64,000 nt of DNA from Pseudomonas sp. QTF5 (GCF_000512695.2 NZ_AZRW02000015.1:62001-126000); one strand, 5' to 3'; counted from the stretch's first letter, positions 16,766 through 27,230 are shown. A program made the numbers and translations. Notes: a model not told the origin generated them from the letters alone.

Positions 16766-17017
16766 TTGAAGATGGGGGCGACACGTTATCGCCCACCGTA
16801 CAACTGCCGTCACACTTATGCGACAATATGCGCAATGTCTGGCATGAATCCCGCCTTTATTGCCCAACAGCTTGGACACAGCGTCCAGATGCTGCACTCG
16901 ACTTATGCGCGCTGGTTGAACACTAGCGGTGACTGGGAAGAGATGGAGAGAAACTCCAGAATGTCCCAGGAATGGCCCAAGCGCCCAATGCGCAGCTCGC
17001 AACCCATTGATAGGTAA
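16766..17017 (+). pseudogene. Phage tyrosine integrase, C-terminal remnant
   Basis: About 80 residues matching only the end of a tyrosine recombinase catalytic domain: YNCRHTYATICAMSG carries the Arg of the H-x-x-R region, and QLGHSVQMLHSTYARWL carries the later His and the nucleophile Tyr. The N-terminal arm-binding domain and the first catalytic Arg are missing upstream. Full integrases have 330-400 residues. It stops 5 bases before the ybiT start codon. Confidence 0.8.
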
Positions 17018-17022
17018 AGTAA

Positions 17023-18612
17023 TTGATCTCCACAGCTAACATCACGATGCAGTTCGGCGCCAAGCCGCTATTCGAAAACGTTTCGGTCAAATTCGGCGCC
17101 GGTAACCGCTACGGCCTGATCGGCGCCAACGGTTGCGGCAAGTCGACCTTCATGAAAATCCTCGGTAGTGACCTCGAGCCGTCCGGCGGCCAGGTCATGC
17201 TCGAGCCGAACGTGCGTCTGGGTAAATTGCGCCAGGACCAGTTCGCCTACGAAGAATTTACCGTGATCGACACCGTGATCATGGGCCACGAAGAGCTGTG
17301 GAAGGTCAAGGCCGAGCGCGACCGCATCTACTCGCTGCCGGAAATGACCGAAGAAGACGGCATGGCCGTGGCCGAGCTGGAAACCGAATTCGCCGAAATG
17401 GACGGCTACACCGCCGAATCCCGCGCCGGTGAATTGCTGTTGGGCCTGGGCATCGGCATCGAGCAGCACTTCGGCCCGATGAGTGAAGTGTCTCCGGGCT
17501 GGAAACTGCGCGTGTTGCTGGCGCAGGCACTGTTCTCCGATCCTGAAGTGCTGTTGCTCGACGAACCGACCAACCACCTGGACATCAACACCATCCGCTG
17601 GCTGGAAAACGTTCTGACCCAGCGCTCCAGCTTGATGATCATCATCTCCCACGACCGTCACTTCCTGAACAGCGTGTGCACCCACATGGCTGACCTGGAC
17701 TACGGCGAGCTGCGCCTGTTCCCGGGCAACTACGACGAGTACATGACCGTGGCGACCCAGTCCCGCGAGCAACTGCTGTCGGACAACGCCAAGAAGAAGG
17801 CGCAGATTTCCGAGCTGCAATCGTTCGTCAGCCGCTTCTCGGCCAACGCCTCGAAAGCCAAGCAGGCCACTTCCCGCGCCAAGGCGATCGACAAGATCCA
17901 GCTGGCCGAGGTCAAGCCTTCGAGCCGTGTGAGCCCGTTCATCCGTTTCGAACAGACCAAGAAGCTGCACCGCCAGGCGGTCATCGTCGAGCGCATGGCC
18001 AAAGGCTTCGACGGCAAGACCCTGTTCAAGGACTTCAGCTTCCAGGTTGAAGCCGGCGAGCGCGTGGCGATCATCGGCCCGAACGGTATCGGTAAAACCA
18101 CCCTGCTGCGCACCCTGGTCAACGAATTGACTCCGGATGCCGGTACCGTGAAATGGACCGACGCCGCCGAACTGGGCTACTACGCCCAGGACCACGCTCA
18201 CGACTTCGAAGACGACTGCAACCTGTTCGACTGGATGGGTCAGTGGACCCAGGGCGGCGAGCAACTGGTTCGCGGCACCCTCGGCCGCATGCTGTTCTCC
18301 AACGACGAGATCCTCAAGTCGGTCAAGGTCATCTCCGGTGGTGAGCAAGGTCGCATGCTGTTCGGCAAGCTGATTCTGCAAAAGCCGAACGTTTTGATCA
18401 TGGACGAACCGACCAACCACTTGGACATGGAATCCATCGAGGCGCTGAACCTGGCGCTGGAGAACTACCCGGGCACGCTGATCTTCGTCAGCCACGACCG
18501 TGAGTTCGTATCGTCCCTGGCCACCCGCATCATCGAATTGAGCGCCGATGGCGTGATCGACTTCAGCGGCACCTATGACGATTACCTGCGTAGTCAGGGT
18601 GTGTTGATGTAA
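17023..18612 (+). CDS. ybiT: ABC-F family ATPase YbiT
   Basis: 529 residues, as in E. coli YbiT. Two ATPase domains: GANGCGKST with [11 protein letters not shown], and GPNGIGKTT with [11 protein letters not shown]. The arm-linker lies between them and there are no membrane segments. ABC-F proteins act on ribosomes. The start is TTG ([11 protein letters not shown] follows), with AGGT upstream; the next ATG would cut the first beta strand. The ribosome site lies in the last codons of the integrase remnant, so promoter and leader come from the phage scar or lie further back. Confidence 0.92.
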   Translation: MISTANITMQFGAKPLFENVSVKFGAGNRYGLIGANGCGKSTFMKILGSDLEPSGGQVMLEPNVRLGKLRQDQFAYEEFTVIDTVIMGHEELWKVKAERDRIYSLPEMTEEDGMAVAELETEFAEMDGYTAESRAGELLLGLGIGIEQHFGPMSEVSPGWKLRVLLAQALFSDPEVLLLDEPTNHLDINTIRWLENVLTQRSSLMIIISHDRHFLNSVCTHMADLDYGELRLFPGNYDEYMTVATQSREQLLSDNAKKKAQISELQSFVSRFSANASKAKQATSRAKAIDKIQLAEVKPSSRVSPFIRFEQTKKLHRQAVIVERMAKGFDGKTLFKDFSFQVEAGERVAIIGPNGIGKTTLLRTLVNELTPDAGTVKWTDAAELGYYAQDHAHDFEDDCNLFDWMGQWTQGGEQLVRGTLGRMLFSNDEILKSVKVISGGEQGRMLFGKLILQKPNVLIMDEPTNHLDMESIEALNLALENYPGTLIFVSHDREFVSSLATRIIELSADGVIDFSGTYDDYLRSQGVLM

Positions 18613-18633
18613 GACGGCTGCAAGCTTCAATTG

Positions 18634-18663
18634 AAAGCCCTGTCCTGGTGACGGGGCTTTTTG
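18634..18663 (+). terminator. Intrinsic terminator of ybiT
   Basis: gccctgtc and gacggggc pair (one G-T pair) around a short loop, followed by a run of T, 20-50 bases after the stop. Confidence 0.75.
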
Positions 18664-18689
18664 CATTTCCGGGCCAAGGGATGCTTTGG

Positions 18690-18999
18690 TGCTGACACCT
18701 TCGCGGGCAAGGCTCGCTCCTACGGGTTATGCGCAGACCTTGTAGAAGCGAGGCTTGCCCGCGAAGAGCCCCCCCCCCCATAGGGCGCGGTGGCATTGAA
18801 CCTGGGGTATTCGTGGATTTTCTTTAGTGCGGCGTTGTTGTCGATAAGCGGACTGGCGTTGACCTTGTTACTGAAGCGCCGCGCAATGGCCTGACACCTT
18901 CAATCCCCTGTGGGAGCGAGCCTGCTCGCGATAGCGGCAGGACATTCAACATATTAGTCGCCTGTCAGACCGCTCTCGCGAGCAAGCTCGCTCCTGCAG
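18690..18999. repeat. Two REP-type pairs and an 11-C run in the ybiT-esterase gap
   Basis: Pair one: cttcgcgggcaaggctcgct to aggcttgcccgcgaag (about 18701-18766). Pair two: gagcgagcctgctcgcga to tcgcgagcaagctcgctc (about 18905-18995). A run of 11 C lies at 18769-18779. The 115 bases between the pairs hold a short minus-strand frame without start, possibly a fossil. Confidence 0.8.
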
Positions 19000-19013
19000 G
19001 GGTTGCGGGGAAT

Positions 19014-20051
19014 TTATTGATCCGCGGTTTGCATGCCGGCGCGGGTGGGCTTGCCCAGCGCATGGGCGAAGAACCGTCCGGCTTCGGAAATCATGTTGCG
19101 GTGAATGTCCTTGCGGTCTACGCCGTCGGCGTCGGTGCAGAGTGCCGGCATGGCGGCGAACTGTTCTTCGTTGCAGGGCGCCAGGAATACGAAGTGCCCC
19201 GCCCCGGCCAGCAATTTGAAGTCCGGTGCGGTCGGCAGTTTGCGCGCAAGCGCTGCGGCGTTTTTGTCGAACGCCACCAGTTTGTCGCCATCGCCGCTGT
19301 ATAGCAGCACCGGCACATGCACGTCGGCCAGGGTATGGCGGCCGAACTTCAGACTCAGCGGCGCCATCAGCAACAAGGCATGCACGCGCGGGTCCGCCAC
19401 GGGCTGCAAGTCATCACGATCGACGATCAGTTCGCCTTGAGTGTTGCAGGCATCGTGGTCATCCGGACGTTCCTGGCAATAACGGCGCAGACGATTCAGA
19501 TCCGGGGTGGCGCCGGACAGGATTAACGCGGTCTCACCGCCCGCCGAATAACCAATCACCCCGACCTGCTCGGCATTGACGAAGGGCGCGAGCATCCGGT
19601 CGCTCAGTGTCGCGGTAATGGCTTCGGAAATCTGGATCGGCCGACCATAAAGGTTGCTCAAGGTGCCGAGACGGCTGTGGTCTTTGGAGTTGTCGCCTGG
19701 ATGGATCACCGCCACCACCACAAAGCCCTTGCGTGCCAATGAGGTGGCGAGGTCGTGCAGGGCCAGCGGGGTTCCGGTGTTGCCGTGGGACAGCATCAGC
19801 ATCGGGAAACGTCCGATGGCGACTTTGGTGTCTTCACCGGCTTCGACCGTGTAGCCCTCGAGCGTGCTGGAATGTTCCTTTTCACTGGACGGGTAAAAGG
19901 CGATGGCACGCATCGGCTGCAAATCCAGCGGATCGAGGAACGTCATCTCATGGAAACCGACACTCCGGTGAGGATGCGGCGCAGAAGCGGCATGCACCAA
20001 ACTCAGACTGCCGAGCAGGCAAATCAGTAGCGTTGCACAAAGACGCACCAT
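19014..20051 (-). CDS. Exported alpha/beta hydrolase (dienelactone hydrolase/PAF-acetylhydrolase-like)
   Basis: 345 residues from the ATG giving MVRLCATLLICLLGSLSLVHA, a signal peptide; a GTG four codons upstream is less likely. Nucleophile elbow VIGYSAGGE (G-x-S-x-G), acid region near LYSGDGDKLVAFD, and catalytic His in GAGHFVFLAPC. Periplasmic esterase or lipase of unknown substrate. Cysteines in the late segments could form disulphides. Confidence 0.85.
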   Translation of the reverse strand: MVRLCATLLICLLGSLSLVHAASAPHPHRSVGFHEMTFLDPLDLQPMRAIAFYPSSEKEHSSTLEGYTVEAGEDTKVAIGRFPMLMLSHGNTGTPLALHDLATSLARKGFVVVAVIHPGDNSKDHSRLGTLSNLYGRPIQISEAITATLSDRMLAPFVNAEQVGVIGYSAGGETALILSGATPDLNRLRRYCQERPDDHDACNTQGELIVDRDDLQPVADPRVHALLLMAPLSLKFGRHTLADVHVPVLLYSGDGDKLVAFDKNAAALARKLPTAPDFKLLAGAGHFVFLAPCNEEQFAAMPALCTDADGVDRKDIHRNMISEAGRFFAHALGKPTRAGMQTADQ

Positions 20052-20135
20052 GGGAGCCCCCACCCTGTTACCTGACCGCAGATGTCAGCCCTCGACTGCA
20101 TAACCTGGGCCAGAAACGGATAACCGCCAGAAACA

Positions 20136-20182
20136 AAAAACTCCGTACCTGACCATCACGATGACCAGAATACAGAGTTTCA
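20136..20182 (-). terminator. Strong intrinsic terminator after azoR
   Basis: On the minus strand AAACTCTGTA pairs with TACGGAGTTT, the stem continuing through CTGGTCATC/GATGGTCAG with wobble pairs, then a T-run. It lies 40-85 bases after the azoR stop. Confidence 0.75.
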
Positions 20183-20221
20183 GGGGTATTGCCCGAGCTG
20201 TTTGACGTCTTTACGCAAGCC

Positions 20222-20833
20222 TTACGCGGCGGCGAACAATTGCTCGCTGATGTGCGTCTGAGCGTCGCTCATGGCTTTGGTGCGCACTTCATCACCGTAG
20301 GCCAGGCCATGGGCGCGGACGAATTCGATGTCGGTGATGCCGATGAAGCCGAACAGCACCTTCAGATAGTCTTCGTGTGCAACACCGGTCACTTGACCGG
20401 CATGCAGACCACCGGCAGTCGAGACGATCACCACTTTCTTGCCGCCGCACAGGCCTTCAGGGCCGGCTTCGGTGTAGCGGAAAGTCTGACCGACCACAGC
20501 GATGCGGTCGATCCAGGCCTTGAGTTGGGTCGGGATGGAGAAGTTGTACATCGGCGCGGCAATCACGACCGCATCGGCGGCGAGGAATTCGGCCAGGGCC
20601 TGCGCGCTCAAATCGGCTTCGTGCTGTTGCGCGGCGTTGCGCAGTTCAGCGGCGGTGCCGGCGGCGACCAGGGTGGTGGCGGAGAAATGGCTGATGGCAT
20701 CGGCGGCCAGGTCGCGGTAAGTCACCACAACACCAGGCTCGGCGGCTTGCCAGGTTTTGACGACTTCGCCGCTCAACTGACGGGAAGCCGAGTTGTCACC
20801 CAGAATACTCGAATCGATATGCAGTAATTTCAT
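20222..20833 (-). CDS. azoR: FMN-dependent NADH-azoreductase
   Basis: 203 residues, flavodoxin-like fold. Starts [20 protein letters not shown] behind GGAGAT; the frame's longer N-terminus runs into the LysR promoter and is not coding. FMN-binding [19 protein letters not shown] and STAGG are present. Reduces azo compounds and quinones in the cytoplasm using NADH. Divergent LysR gene 130 bases away is the likely regulator. Confidence 0.93.
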   Translation of the reverse strand: MKLLHIDSSILGDNSASRQLSGEVVKTWQAAEPGVVVTYRDLAADAISHFSATTLVAAGTAAELRNAAQQHEADLSAQALAEFLAADAVVIAAPMYNFSIPTQLKAWIDRIAVVGQTFRYTEAGPEGLCGGKKVVIVSTAGGLHAGQVTGVAHEDYLKVLFGFIGITDIEFVRAHGLAYGDEVRTKAMSDAQTHISEQLFAAA

Positions 20834-20963
20834 GTGGGATCTCCAAGGTGAGGATCGCCACCGGCGATCTGATGGAGACAATCCTATCGACGAAACCAAT
20901 AGATGATTAGTCGGTAACAATGCGATAGTTCGTCCCACTGATAGAACAATCGAGTTTAATACC

Positions 20964-21872
20964 ATGCAAGACCTCAACGACCTCTACTACTTCGCCAAAG
21001 TGGTCGAAGCCGGTGGCTTTGCGGCGGCCGGGCGTTTGCTGGGGATTCCCAAGTCGCGGTTGTCGCGACGCATCGCCGAGCTGGAAGAACGCCTGGGCGC
21101 GCGCCTGCTGCAACGCACCACCCGCCAACTCAATCTGACCGCCGTGGGCGAGCGTTACTTGCGCCATTGTCAGGCGATGCTGCTGGAGGCCGAGATGGCC
21201 GACGAAGCGGTGGCCAGCATGTCGAGCGAGCCCCGTGGGCGCTTGCGAGTGTCCAGCCCCGTGGGGTTGGCCCACGAAATTCTGCCTGGGGTGATCAATA
21301 ACTTCCTGGAGAAATTCCCTCAGGTTCAGCTGGAAGTCATGCTGCTCAACCGTCGGGTTGACCTGATCAACGAGGGCGTCGACGTCGCCTTGAGAGTGCG
21401 GGATCTGGGTGATGAAGATCCATTGCTGGTTACCCGCCGCCTGCGTCAGGCCCAGATGCTGATGGTTGCCAGCCCCGCATTTCTGCTCGGCCGTGAAATC
21501 AATCATCCCGAAGACCTGAAAAACCTGTCCGTGCTCGGCGCTCTGGAAGCCGATCGCATGGTGCACATTCGCATGCTTGATCAAACAGGTAAAAGCTACG
21601 ACGTGAGCCTCGAAGCACGATTGGGCTGCGATGATTTCATCGTACGCAAAGCCTGCACCCTGAGCGGCCAGGGCTTTACCATGTTGCCGATGATGCATTG
21701 CGAGCAGGAGCTGAAAAACGGCGAGCTGGTGCAACTGCTGCCCGACTGGTCATTGCCGGGCGGCTGGCTGCAGGCCGTCTACCCTCATCGACGCGGGGTG
21801 ATGCCGGCGGTGCGCGCCTGGATAGACCATTTGATCGAATCATTCAATGCTTGTGGGGACAGACTGTTATGA
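20964..21872 (+). CDS. LysR-family transcriptional regulator (divergent from azoR)
   Basis: 302 residues. N-terminal winged helix ([38 protein letters not shown]) and a C-terminal effector domain. Divergent arrangement suggests control of azoR and of itself through 20834-20963. The stop overlaps the next ORF by ATGA, so that small gene is translationally coupled. Confidence 0.92.
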   Translation: MQDLNDLYYFAKVVEAGGFAAAGRLLGIPKSRLSRRIAELEERLGARLLQRTTRQLNLTAVGERYLRHCQAMLLEAEMADEAVASMSSEPRGRLRVSSPVGLAHEILPGVINNFLEKFPQVQLEVMLLNRRVDLINEGVDVALRVRDLGDEDPLLVTRRLRQAQMLMVASPAFLLGREINHPEDLKNLSVLGALEADRMVHIRMLDQTGKSYDVSLEARLGCDDFIVRKACTLSGQGFTMLPMMHCEQELKNGELVQLLPDWSLPGGWLQAVYPHRRGVMPAVRAWIDHLIESFNACGDRLL

Positions 21873-22228
21873 AAGCGGGATTAATGAGCGAAGAGGACGT
21901 CGCGCAATACTGCCTGGCATTGCCCGGCGCGCGGGAGGATTACAAGTGGGGTGGCGTGCGGGTGTTTTCGATTGCCGGGAACAAGATGTTCGCCTTGCAG
22001 AACCTGCGGGGACAGTCCCTGGCCTTCAAGGTCGACAAGGACCTGTTCCTGGGCCATTGCGACCGGCCGGGCATTCAGCCGGCACCGTATCTGGCCCGGG
22101 CCCAGTGGGTCATCATGGAAACGCCCTACCCGCTGGGCACCGAAGAACTGCAAGGCTTGCTACAACGTTCCCACCAATTGGTGGTGAGCAAGTTGCCCAA
22201 GCGCACGCAGGTCGGCTTGCTGCTTTAA
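21869..22228 (+). CDS. MmcQ/YjbR family protein
   Basis: 119 residues. ATG overlaps the LysR stop. MmcQ/YjbR features: CLALPGAREDYKWGGVRVFSI, KMFALQNLRG, LAFKVD and a C-terminal helix with SHQLVVSKLPKR. This CyaY-like fold is usually described as DNA-binding; role unknown. Longer frame start at 21698 lies inside the LysR gene and is rejected. Confidence 0.85.
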   Translation: MKAGLMSEEDVAQYCLALPGAREDYKWGGVRVFSIAGNKMFALQNLRGQSLAFKVDKDLFLGHCDRPGIQPAPYLARAQWVIMETPYPLGTEELQGLLQRSHQLVVSKLPKRTQVGLLL

Positions 22229-22234
22229 AGTGCG

Positions 22235-22663
22235 TTAAAACAACGCAAACAGGTTCGCGCCCAGAAACAGCTGATCGATCCAGAACACCTGATGCATCAG
22301 CACGATGAGCCAGAACACCAACTGAAACGAGACTTTGCGGGTCTTGTGCCGAAACGCTTGCTGGGCCAGCAAGGCACCCGGCCAACCACCCGCCAGCTCC
22401 ACCGCGTGCAAGACGTTCTCCGGCGTGCGCCAGCTGTCGGCGCGGGCCTTGTGCTTATCACTCCAGTACAGGAAAAACGCCAGCACGCTGACGATGCCGT
22501 AGGCCGCCAGGGGAATCACCGACACCCCGCGCAGCCACAGCGACACCGAGCCAAACAACGGCACTGCGCACAGCACAACGAACACCAGCAGTTTCAGCCG
22601 CAGGTTTTGAATGGCTCCCCCGGACTTGCGCCCGGGGTTGTGGCGTGTGGCGGAGTCACTCAT
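22235..22663 (-). CDS. DUF1294 membrane protein
   Basis: 142 residues, start ATG overlapping the uppP stop (ATGA). Three to four hydrophobic helices and the DUF1294 signature region [20 protein letters not shown] followed by [19 protein letters not shown]. Inner membrane, function unknown. Coupled to uppP. Confidence 0.85.
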   Translation of the reverse strand: MSDSATRHNPGRKSGGAIQNLRLKLLVFVVLCAVPLFGSVSLWLRGVSVIPLAAYGIVSVLAFFLYWSDKHKARADSWRTPENVLHAVELAGGWPGALLAQQAFRHKTRKVSFQLVFWLIVLMHQVFWIDQLFLGANLFALF

Positions 22664-23490
22664 GGTTTGACCGCTGTCCAGTCGACCCAGCCGAATTGCC
22701 AAGTGGCCAGAATCACCAGACCGAACGCGATGCGATACCAGGCGAATGTCGCGTAGCTGTGGCTGGCAATGAATATCAGCAAGGCCCGGACGGCGATCAT
22801 CGCAAAGATAAACGCAGTGACGAAGCCAATGGCGAACACCGGGAAATCAGCCGGCACAAACAGGTTGCGGTATTTGTAGCCCGAGTACACTGCCGCGCCG
22901 ACCATGGTCGGCATGGCGAGGAAGAACGAGAACTCGGTGGCCGTCTTGCGCGACAACCCGAACAGCAAACCGCCAATGATCGTCGAGCCGGAACGCGAGG
23001 TCCCCGGAATCATCGCCAGGCACTGGGCGAAGCCGACTTTCAGGGCGTCCTTCCAGGTGATGTCGTCGACACTTTCAGCATGCACTTCATGCTGACGGCG
23101 TTCAGCCCACAACATGACGATCCCGCCCACGACCAATGCGGTAGCCACAGTAATCGGGTTGAACAGGTACTCGTGAATCAGATCGGCGAAAATCACCCCC
23201 AACACTACCGCCGGCAGGAAAGCGATCAACAGGTTTGCGGTGAAGCGTCGAGCGCTGGGTTGTGTCGGCAAACCGATGACCACGTCGAAGATCTTGCGGC
23301 GAAACTCCCAGACCACCGCCAGGATCGCGCCGAGCTGAATGATGATGTTGAAGGCCATGGCCCGCTCGCCGCCGAAATTGAGCAAGTCGGCCACAATGAT
23401 CTGGTGCCCGGTACTGGAAATGGGCAAGAACTCCGTCAACCCTTCTACAACGCCTAAAATCAATGCCTGAAAGGCCGTCCAAAGATCCAT
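22660..23490 (-). CDS. uppP: Undecaprenyl-diphosphatase
   Basis: 276 residues, normal length. Signatures [14 protein letters not shown] and [13 protein letters not shown], with about eight membrane helices. Recycles undecaprenyl pyrophosphate for peptidoglycan and LPS synthesis and gives bacitracin resistance. Start [13 protein letters not shown] chosen because GGGGGAT precedes it; a start six codons earlier is possible. Confidence 0.95.
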   Translation of the reverse strand: MDLWTAFQALILGVVEGLTEFLPISSTGHQIIVADLLNFGGERAMAFNIIIQLGAILAVVWEFRRKIFDVVIGLPTQPSARRFTANLLIAFLPAVVLGVIFADLIHEYLFNPITVATALVVGGIVMLWAERRQHEVHAESVDDITWKDALKVGFAQCLAMIPGTSRSGSTIIGGLLFGLSRKTATEFSFFLAMPTMVGAAVYSGYKYRNLFVPADFPVFAIGFVTAFIFAMIAVRALLIFIASHSYATFAWYRIAFGLVILATWQFGWVDWTAVKP

Positions 23491-23782
23491 CAATCCCCCA
23501 AGAAGCAATGCCCCCAGGCATGCTCCGTTAATAATTTATAAGCGTTAGCTGCGATCAACCTCAGGCTGAATCCCCGCGCGCACAAGATCCACACAAAACC
23601 GTAAAAATTGCGTGAAAAAAGACTTGGGCTCAGGTTTTTCCGTGCGGGGCCGAAATCCTATCAGACAAGCCTCATTTACGCTGCCGCGTAATAGGACCTG
23701 AGTCGGATGGGCCCGATCGGCAAAGTGTGGTTGGATGCTGGCGATCGTTTATTACAAGAACAAGAAAACGGAGTAACAGCGT

Positions 23783-25417
23783 ATGAACAGCTTGCGCAGT
23801 GTGTCGATCAGCCGACGCTTGTGGCTCATTCTGATCGTGGCCGTGGTGATGCTGTTGACGTTGGGCGTGTTGATGCTCAAGCAGATTCACGACGACCTCT
23901 ATCAGGCCAAGGCCCAAAAGACCCAGCACGTGGTGCAGACCGCCAGTGGCATCCTCACCTACTACCACGGCCTGGAAACCGCCGGCACCCTCACCCGCGA
24001 CGCCGCGCAAAAACAGGCACTGACCGCCGTGCGCGGTTTGCGCTACGACCAGAATGATTATTTCTGGATCAACGACCTGACGCCCGTCATGGTCATGCAT
24101 CCGACCAATCCGAAACTTGAAGGCCAGAATCTCTCGACGATCCGCGACCCCGACGGTTTCGCGCTGTTCAACGAGATGGTCGCCATCGCCAAGGCCAAGG
24201 GTGCCGGCATGGTCGACTACCGCTGGCCAAAACCGGGCGCCAGCGCGCCGGTGGAAAAAACCTCCTACGTCAAACTGTTCGAGCCTTGGGGTTGGGTGAT
24301 CGGTTCGGGCGTGTACATCGATGACATGCAGGCCGAGTTTTATGCGCAGGTCTGGAAGGCCTCTTTCGTGGGATTGGTGATTGCTCTGATCATGGCGTTG
24401 CTGGTGATCATGATTGCCCGCAGCATCGTGCGCCCGCTCCAGGAAACCGTGAACGCCATGGCCAACATTGCCAGCGGTGAAAGCGACCTGACCCGCAGCC
24501 TCGATACCCACGGTCAGGACGAAGTCACGCAACTGGCCCGGCACTTCAACGCCTTTACCGCCAAACTGCGCCTGGTGATCAGTCAGCTGCAAACCTCCGC
24601 CAGCGCGCTGGGTCAGTCATCCAGCGAACTGGGCAACGATGCTGCGCAAGCCCAGCAACGAAGCCAGCAGCAATCGCAGCAGATGGAACTGGTGGCGACC
24701 GCGATCAACGAAGTGACCTACGGCGTGCAGGATGTGGCCAAAAACGCCGAACACGCGGCCAGCGAAATGCGCAATGCCGAGTCTCAGGCGCAGCAGGGGC
24801 AGGTCAATATCGACGGCAGCTTGCAGCAGATCGACAATCTGTCGTCGACCATCGATCAAGCCGTTGAGGTGATTCGTACCCTGGCCGCCGAAAGCACGCA
24901 AATCGGCAGCGTTCTGGAAGTGATCCGCTCCATCGCCGAGCAAACCAACCTGCTGGCCCTCAACGCCGCCATCGAAGCCGCCCGGGCCGGCGAGCAAGGT
25001 CGCGGGTTTGCGGTGGTTGCCGATGAAGTGCGCCTGCTGGCCCAGCGCACCCAGAAGTCGACGGCGGAAATCCAGTCGATGATCGAACGCCTGCAAAGCC
25101 ATTCCGAAGCGGCGGTCAAGGTGATTGGCGACAGCAGCCGTGCGTCGCAATTGACCATCGAGCAGGCCGGCCTGGCCGGTGCCAGCCTGAATGCCATCGG
25201 CCAGGCCTTGCGTAACCTCAACGGGTTGAACGCTTCGATTGCCAGTGCGACCTTGCAGCAGGCCCACGTGGTGGAAGATATCAATCAGAACGTCACCCAG
25301 GCCGCCGGGTTGTCCCACAGCACGGCACTGGCGGCCGAACAGTCGAGCGTGGCCAGCGTTCACCTCAAGGAACTGAGCGAGCAGTTGAACGGGTTGCTGA
25401 AGCAGTTTCGGGTGTAA
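23783..25417 (+). CDS. Methyl-accepting chemotaxis protein with single Cache sensor
   Basis: 544 residues. First membrane helix about 13-33; periplasmic sCache-type domain about 35-185 ([33 protein letters not shown]). Second helix about 190-210, HAMP about 212-265, then the signalling domain with hairpin tip [25 protein letters not shown] before the ATG. Cache_2-type receptors often sense small organic acids; the ligand is not readable here. No pentapeptide tether at the C-terminus. Confidence 0.93.
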   Translation: MNSLRSVSISRRLWLILIVAVVMLLTLGVLMLKQIHDDLYQAKAQKTQHVVQTASGILTYYHGLETAGTLTRDAAQKQALTAVRGLRYDQNDYFWINDLTPVMVMHPTNPKLEGQNLSTIRDPDGFALFNEMVAIAKAKGAGMVDYRWPKPGASAPVEKTSYVKLFEPWGWVIGSGVYIDDMQAEFYAQVWKASFVGLVIALIMALLVIMIARSIVRPLQETVNAMANIASGESDLTRSLDTHGQDEVTQLARHFNAFTAKLRLVISQLQTSASALGQSSSELGNDAAQAQQRSQQQSQQMELVATAINEVTYGVQDVAKNAEHAASEMRNAESQAQQGQVNIDGSLQQIDNLSSTIDQAVEVIRTLAAESTQIGSVLEVIRSIAEQTNLLALNAAIEAARAGEQGRGFAVVADEVRLLAQRTQKSTAEIQSMIERLQSHSEAAVKVIGDSSRASQLTIEQAGLAGASLNAIGQALRNLNGLNASIASATLQQAHVVEDINQNVTQAAGLSHSTALAAEQSSVASVHLKELSEQLNGLLKQFRV

Positions 25418-25440
25418 CTCCGTCCCAGCATCCCCGCTGT

Positions 25441-25541
25441 CCCCTGTGGGAGCGGGCTTGCTCGCGAAAGCGGTGTATCAGGCAGCATCAATATTGACTG
25501 TGCCGCCGCCTTCGCGAGCAAGCCCGCTCCCACAGGGATTG
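25441..25541. repeat. REP pair with the conserved spacer
   Basis: gcgggcttgctcgcgaaagc and cgcgagcaagcccgctcc frame a spacer reading tatcaggcagcatcaatatt and then gactgtgccgcc, shared with most pairs in this window. Confidence 0.9.
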
Positions 25542-25647
25542 CGTTTGACTGACTGGCATTGGCAAGCCCCATTCCCCACAACAAGCCCATTCCCCACAAT
25601 CCGGGTACAATTCGCCCCCCTCATTTTTACGACACCAAGGAACCTCC

Positions 25648-26211
25648 ATGTCCGGGCTTGAACTGTTTGCCGCCGCCCTCGGCGTGATTGCCGTCTGGTT
25701 GACGGTCAAACAGAACCCTTGGTGCTGGCCAATCGGCCTGGTCATGGTGCTGCTGTATAGCTGGATTTTTTTTGAGGTGAAGCTGTATTCGGACATGCTG
25801 CTGCAAGTGATCTACGCCGGTTTGCAGATCTACGGCTGGTGGCAGTGGACGCAGGGGAGTGCGACTCATGGCAAGCGGCATGTCAGCTTGCTCGATGGCA
25901 AATCCATCGCGCTCGGGCTGGCCGTCGGCGCAGTCGGCAGTGTGTTGCTGGGCGCCGCGATGGCCCACTGGACCGATGCTGCGCAGCCTTGGCTCGATGC
26001 GGCACTGACCGGCTTCAGTTTGGTGGCGCAGTTATGGATGGCGCAAAAACGTCTGCAATGCTGGCCGCTGTGGATCGCGCTGGACATCATCTTCGTTGGC
26101 CTCTTCGTTTATAAAGCGATGTACCTCACCGCCGGCCTCTACGGTTTATTCGCACTGCTGGCTGTGCACGGCTGGCGGACATGGCGCACCGATCCGGCGT
26201 TGCGCACATGA
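25648..26211 (+). CDS. pnuC: Nicotinamide riboside transporter PnuC
   Basis: 187 residues, about six to seven helices (LFAAALGVIAVWLTVKQNPW at the start). PnuC signatures: NPWCWPIGLVMVLLYSW and YAGLQIYGWWQWTQG near the substrate pore, and LWIALDIIFVGLFVYK. Energy-independent uptake of nicotinamide riboside, trapped by phosphorylation. The next gene overlaps by ATGA and encodes the likely kinase. Confidence 0.92.
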   Translation: MSGLELFAAALGVIAVWLTVKQNPWCWPIGLVMVLLYSWIFFEVKLYSDMLLQVIYAGLQIYGWWQWTQGSATHGKRHVSLLDGKSIALGLAVGAVGSVLLGAAMAHWTDAAQPWLDAALTGFSLVAQLWMAQKRLQCWPLWIALDIIFVGLFVYKAMYLTAGLYGLFALLAVHGWRTWRTDPALRT

Positions 26212-26732
26212 AGGTGCTGGTGCTCACGGGGCCTGAATCCAGTGGCAAGAGCTGGCTGGCCGCCGAACTGCAACAGCAATTCGGCGGTGTTCTGGTGGGC
26301 GAGTACGTGCGCTGGTTCATTGAGCAGAAGGCGCGCGATACGTGCCCCGCCGATATTCCCGACATCGCCCGCGGTCAGCTGCAATGGGAGGATGATGCCC
26401 GCGCCCTGGGGCCGCCGTTGCTGATTCTCGACACTCACTTGCTGAGCAACATGCTCTGGAGCCAAACCCTGTTTGGCGATTGCCCGGCCTGGCTCGAGCA
26501 GGCGCTGCTGGCTCGGCACTATGACTTGCACTTGCTGCTGTCGCCCGAACAGGTCGACTGGACGGATGACGGTCAGCGTTGTCAGCCCGAACTGGATGAA
26601 CGCCGGGCTTTTTTCAACGCGACTCAGGCATGGCTGGAGCAGCATCGACAGCCGGTTCAAGTGCTTCAGGGCGATTGGGCCGAACGCCGGCTTCAGGCAT
26701 TGCAAGCCGTCACGTTACTGCTCGGGCGCTGA
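26208..26732 (+). CDS. NadR-type nicotinamide riboside kinase (AAA ATPase)
   Basis: 174 residues. Start ATG overlaps the pnuC stop. Walker A GPESSGKSWLAAEL, then VGEYVRWFIE and LLILDTHLLSNMLW; these match the C-terminal ribosylnicotinamide kinase domain of NadR. The NadR repressor and adenylyltransferase domains are absent, so this is the kinase alone. Would phosphorylate imported nicotinamide riboside to NMN for NAD salvage. Confidence 0.85.
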   Translation: MKVLVLTGPESSGKSWLAAELQQQFGGVLVGEYVRWFIEQKARDTCPADIPDIARGQLQWEDDARALGPPLLILDTHLLSNMLWSQTLFGDCPAWLEQALLARHYDLHLLLSPEQVDWTDDGQRCQPELDERRAFFNATQAWLEQHRQPVQVLQGDWAERRLQALQAVTLLLGR

Positions 26733-26761
26733 TCTTCCCTATTTGGGCCAACACCCAAATC

Positions 26762-26874
26762 CCTGTGGGAGCGGCGGTGCGGCGATCCGACTTGCCCGCG
26801 ATAGCGGTGTATCAGGCAAAATCAATGTTGACTGTGCCGCCGCCTTCGCGGGCAAGCCCGCTTGCGTTGATCTG
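26762..26874. repeat. REP pair with the conserved spacer
   Basis: gtgggagcggcggtgcggcg and ttcgcgggcaagcccgcttg frame the spacer tatcaggcaaaatcaatgtt. Rest of the gap to 27230 is the fap promoter region. Confidence 0.85.
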
Positions 26875-27106
26875 ACGGGCACTGGTCAAATACCCCAGCA
26901 TTTGTTGCAGTATTTTTGCAAAATGCGTCCGTTTCTGAAACACGCTTCTCATCTGGAACAGCCTGTATCAACGCTGGTCATCGTCCAGTCATACGATCTG
27001 TTAAAACGCTGATACATCCCACATAAGCCCTTGGATCCAGAGTGTTTGCGATCCCTTATCACATTACCGCCCCGGCGGTCGTCTCAAGCCTGAAACACCT
27101 CACTCC

Positions 27107-27130
27107 ATCGATCCACTTACCTTGATCGAT
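27107..27130. promoter_or_regulatory. Inverted repeat, candidate activator site of the fap operon
   Basis: ATCGATC (27107-27113) and GATCGAT (27124-27130) are perfect inverted arms with 10 bases between. The site ends 33 bases before the -24 GG of the sigma-54-like promoter, in the range of an upstream activator site. Confidence 0.45.
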
Positions 27131-27160
27131 AACCTTCTGAATCAAAACAACTATCAAGAT

Positions 27161-27177
27161 CCGGCACAGTTTTCGCT
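27161..27177 (+). promoter_or_regulatory. Sigma-54-type -24/-12 promoter of the fap operon
   Basis: ccGGCACAGTTTTCGCT has GG (27163-27164) and GC (27175-27176) ten bases apart, with good match to TGGCACG-N4-TTGCT. It lies 54 bases before the fapA start. A sigma-54 activator gene lies beside the operon. Confidence 0.65.
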
Positions 27178-27230
27178 CCCCTCTTCCCAAGGCTGACTAG
27201 CCAGCCCACAACAAAGAAGGAATTGCCGCC

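Noticed and set aside
17068..18666. Minus-strand frame of 532 codons opposite ybiT
   Set aside because: Covers the same span as a clear ABC-F gene and reads as a low-diversity antisense protein.
18790..18896. Minus-strand frame reading ARRFSNKVNASPLIDNNA
   Set aside because: Looks protein-like but has no start, is very short and lies between REP units; a fossil at most, not supported as a gene.
25339..25560. Short frames crossing REP units that read as proteins with SRASPLPQ
   Set aside because: The string arises from translating the REP palindrome itself and recurs at every copy.
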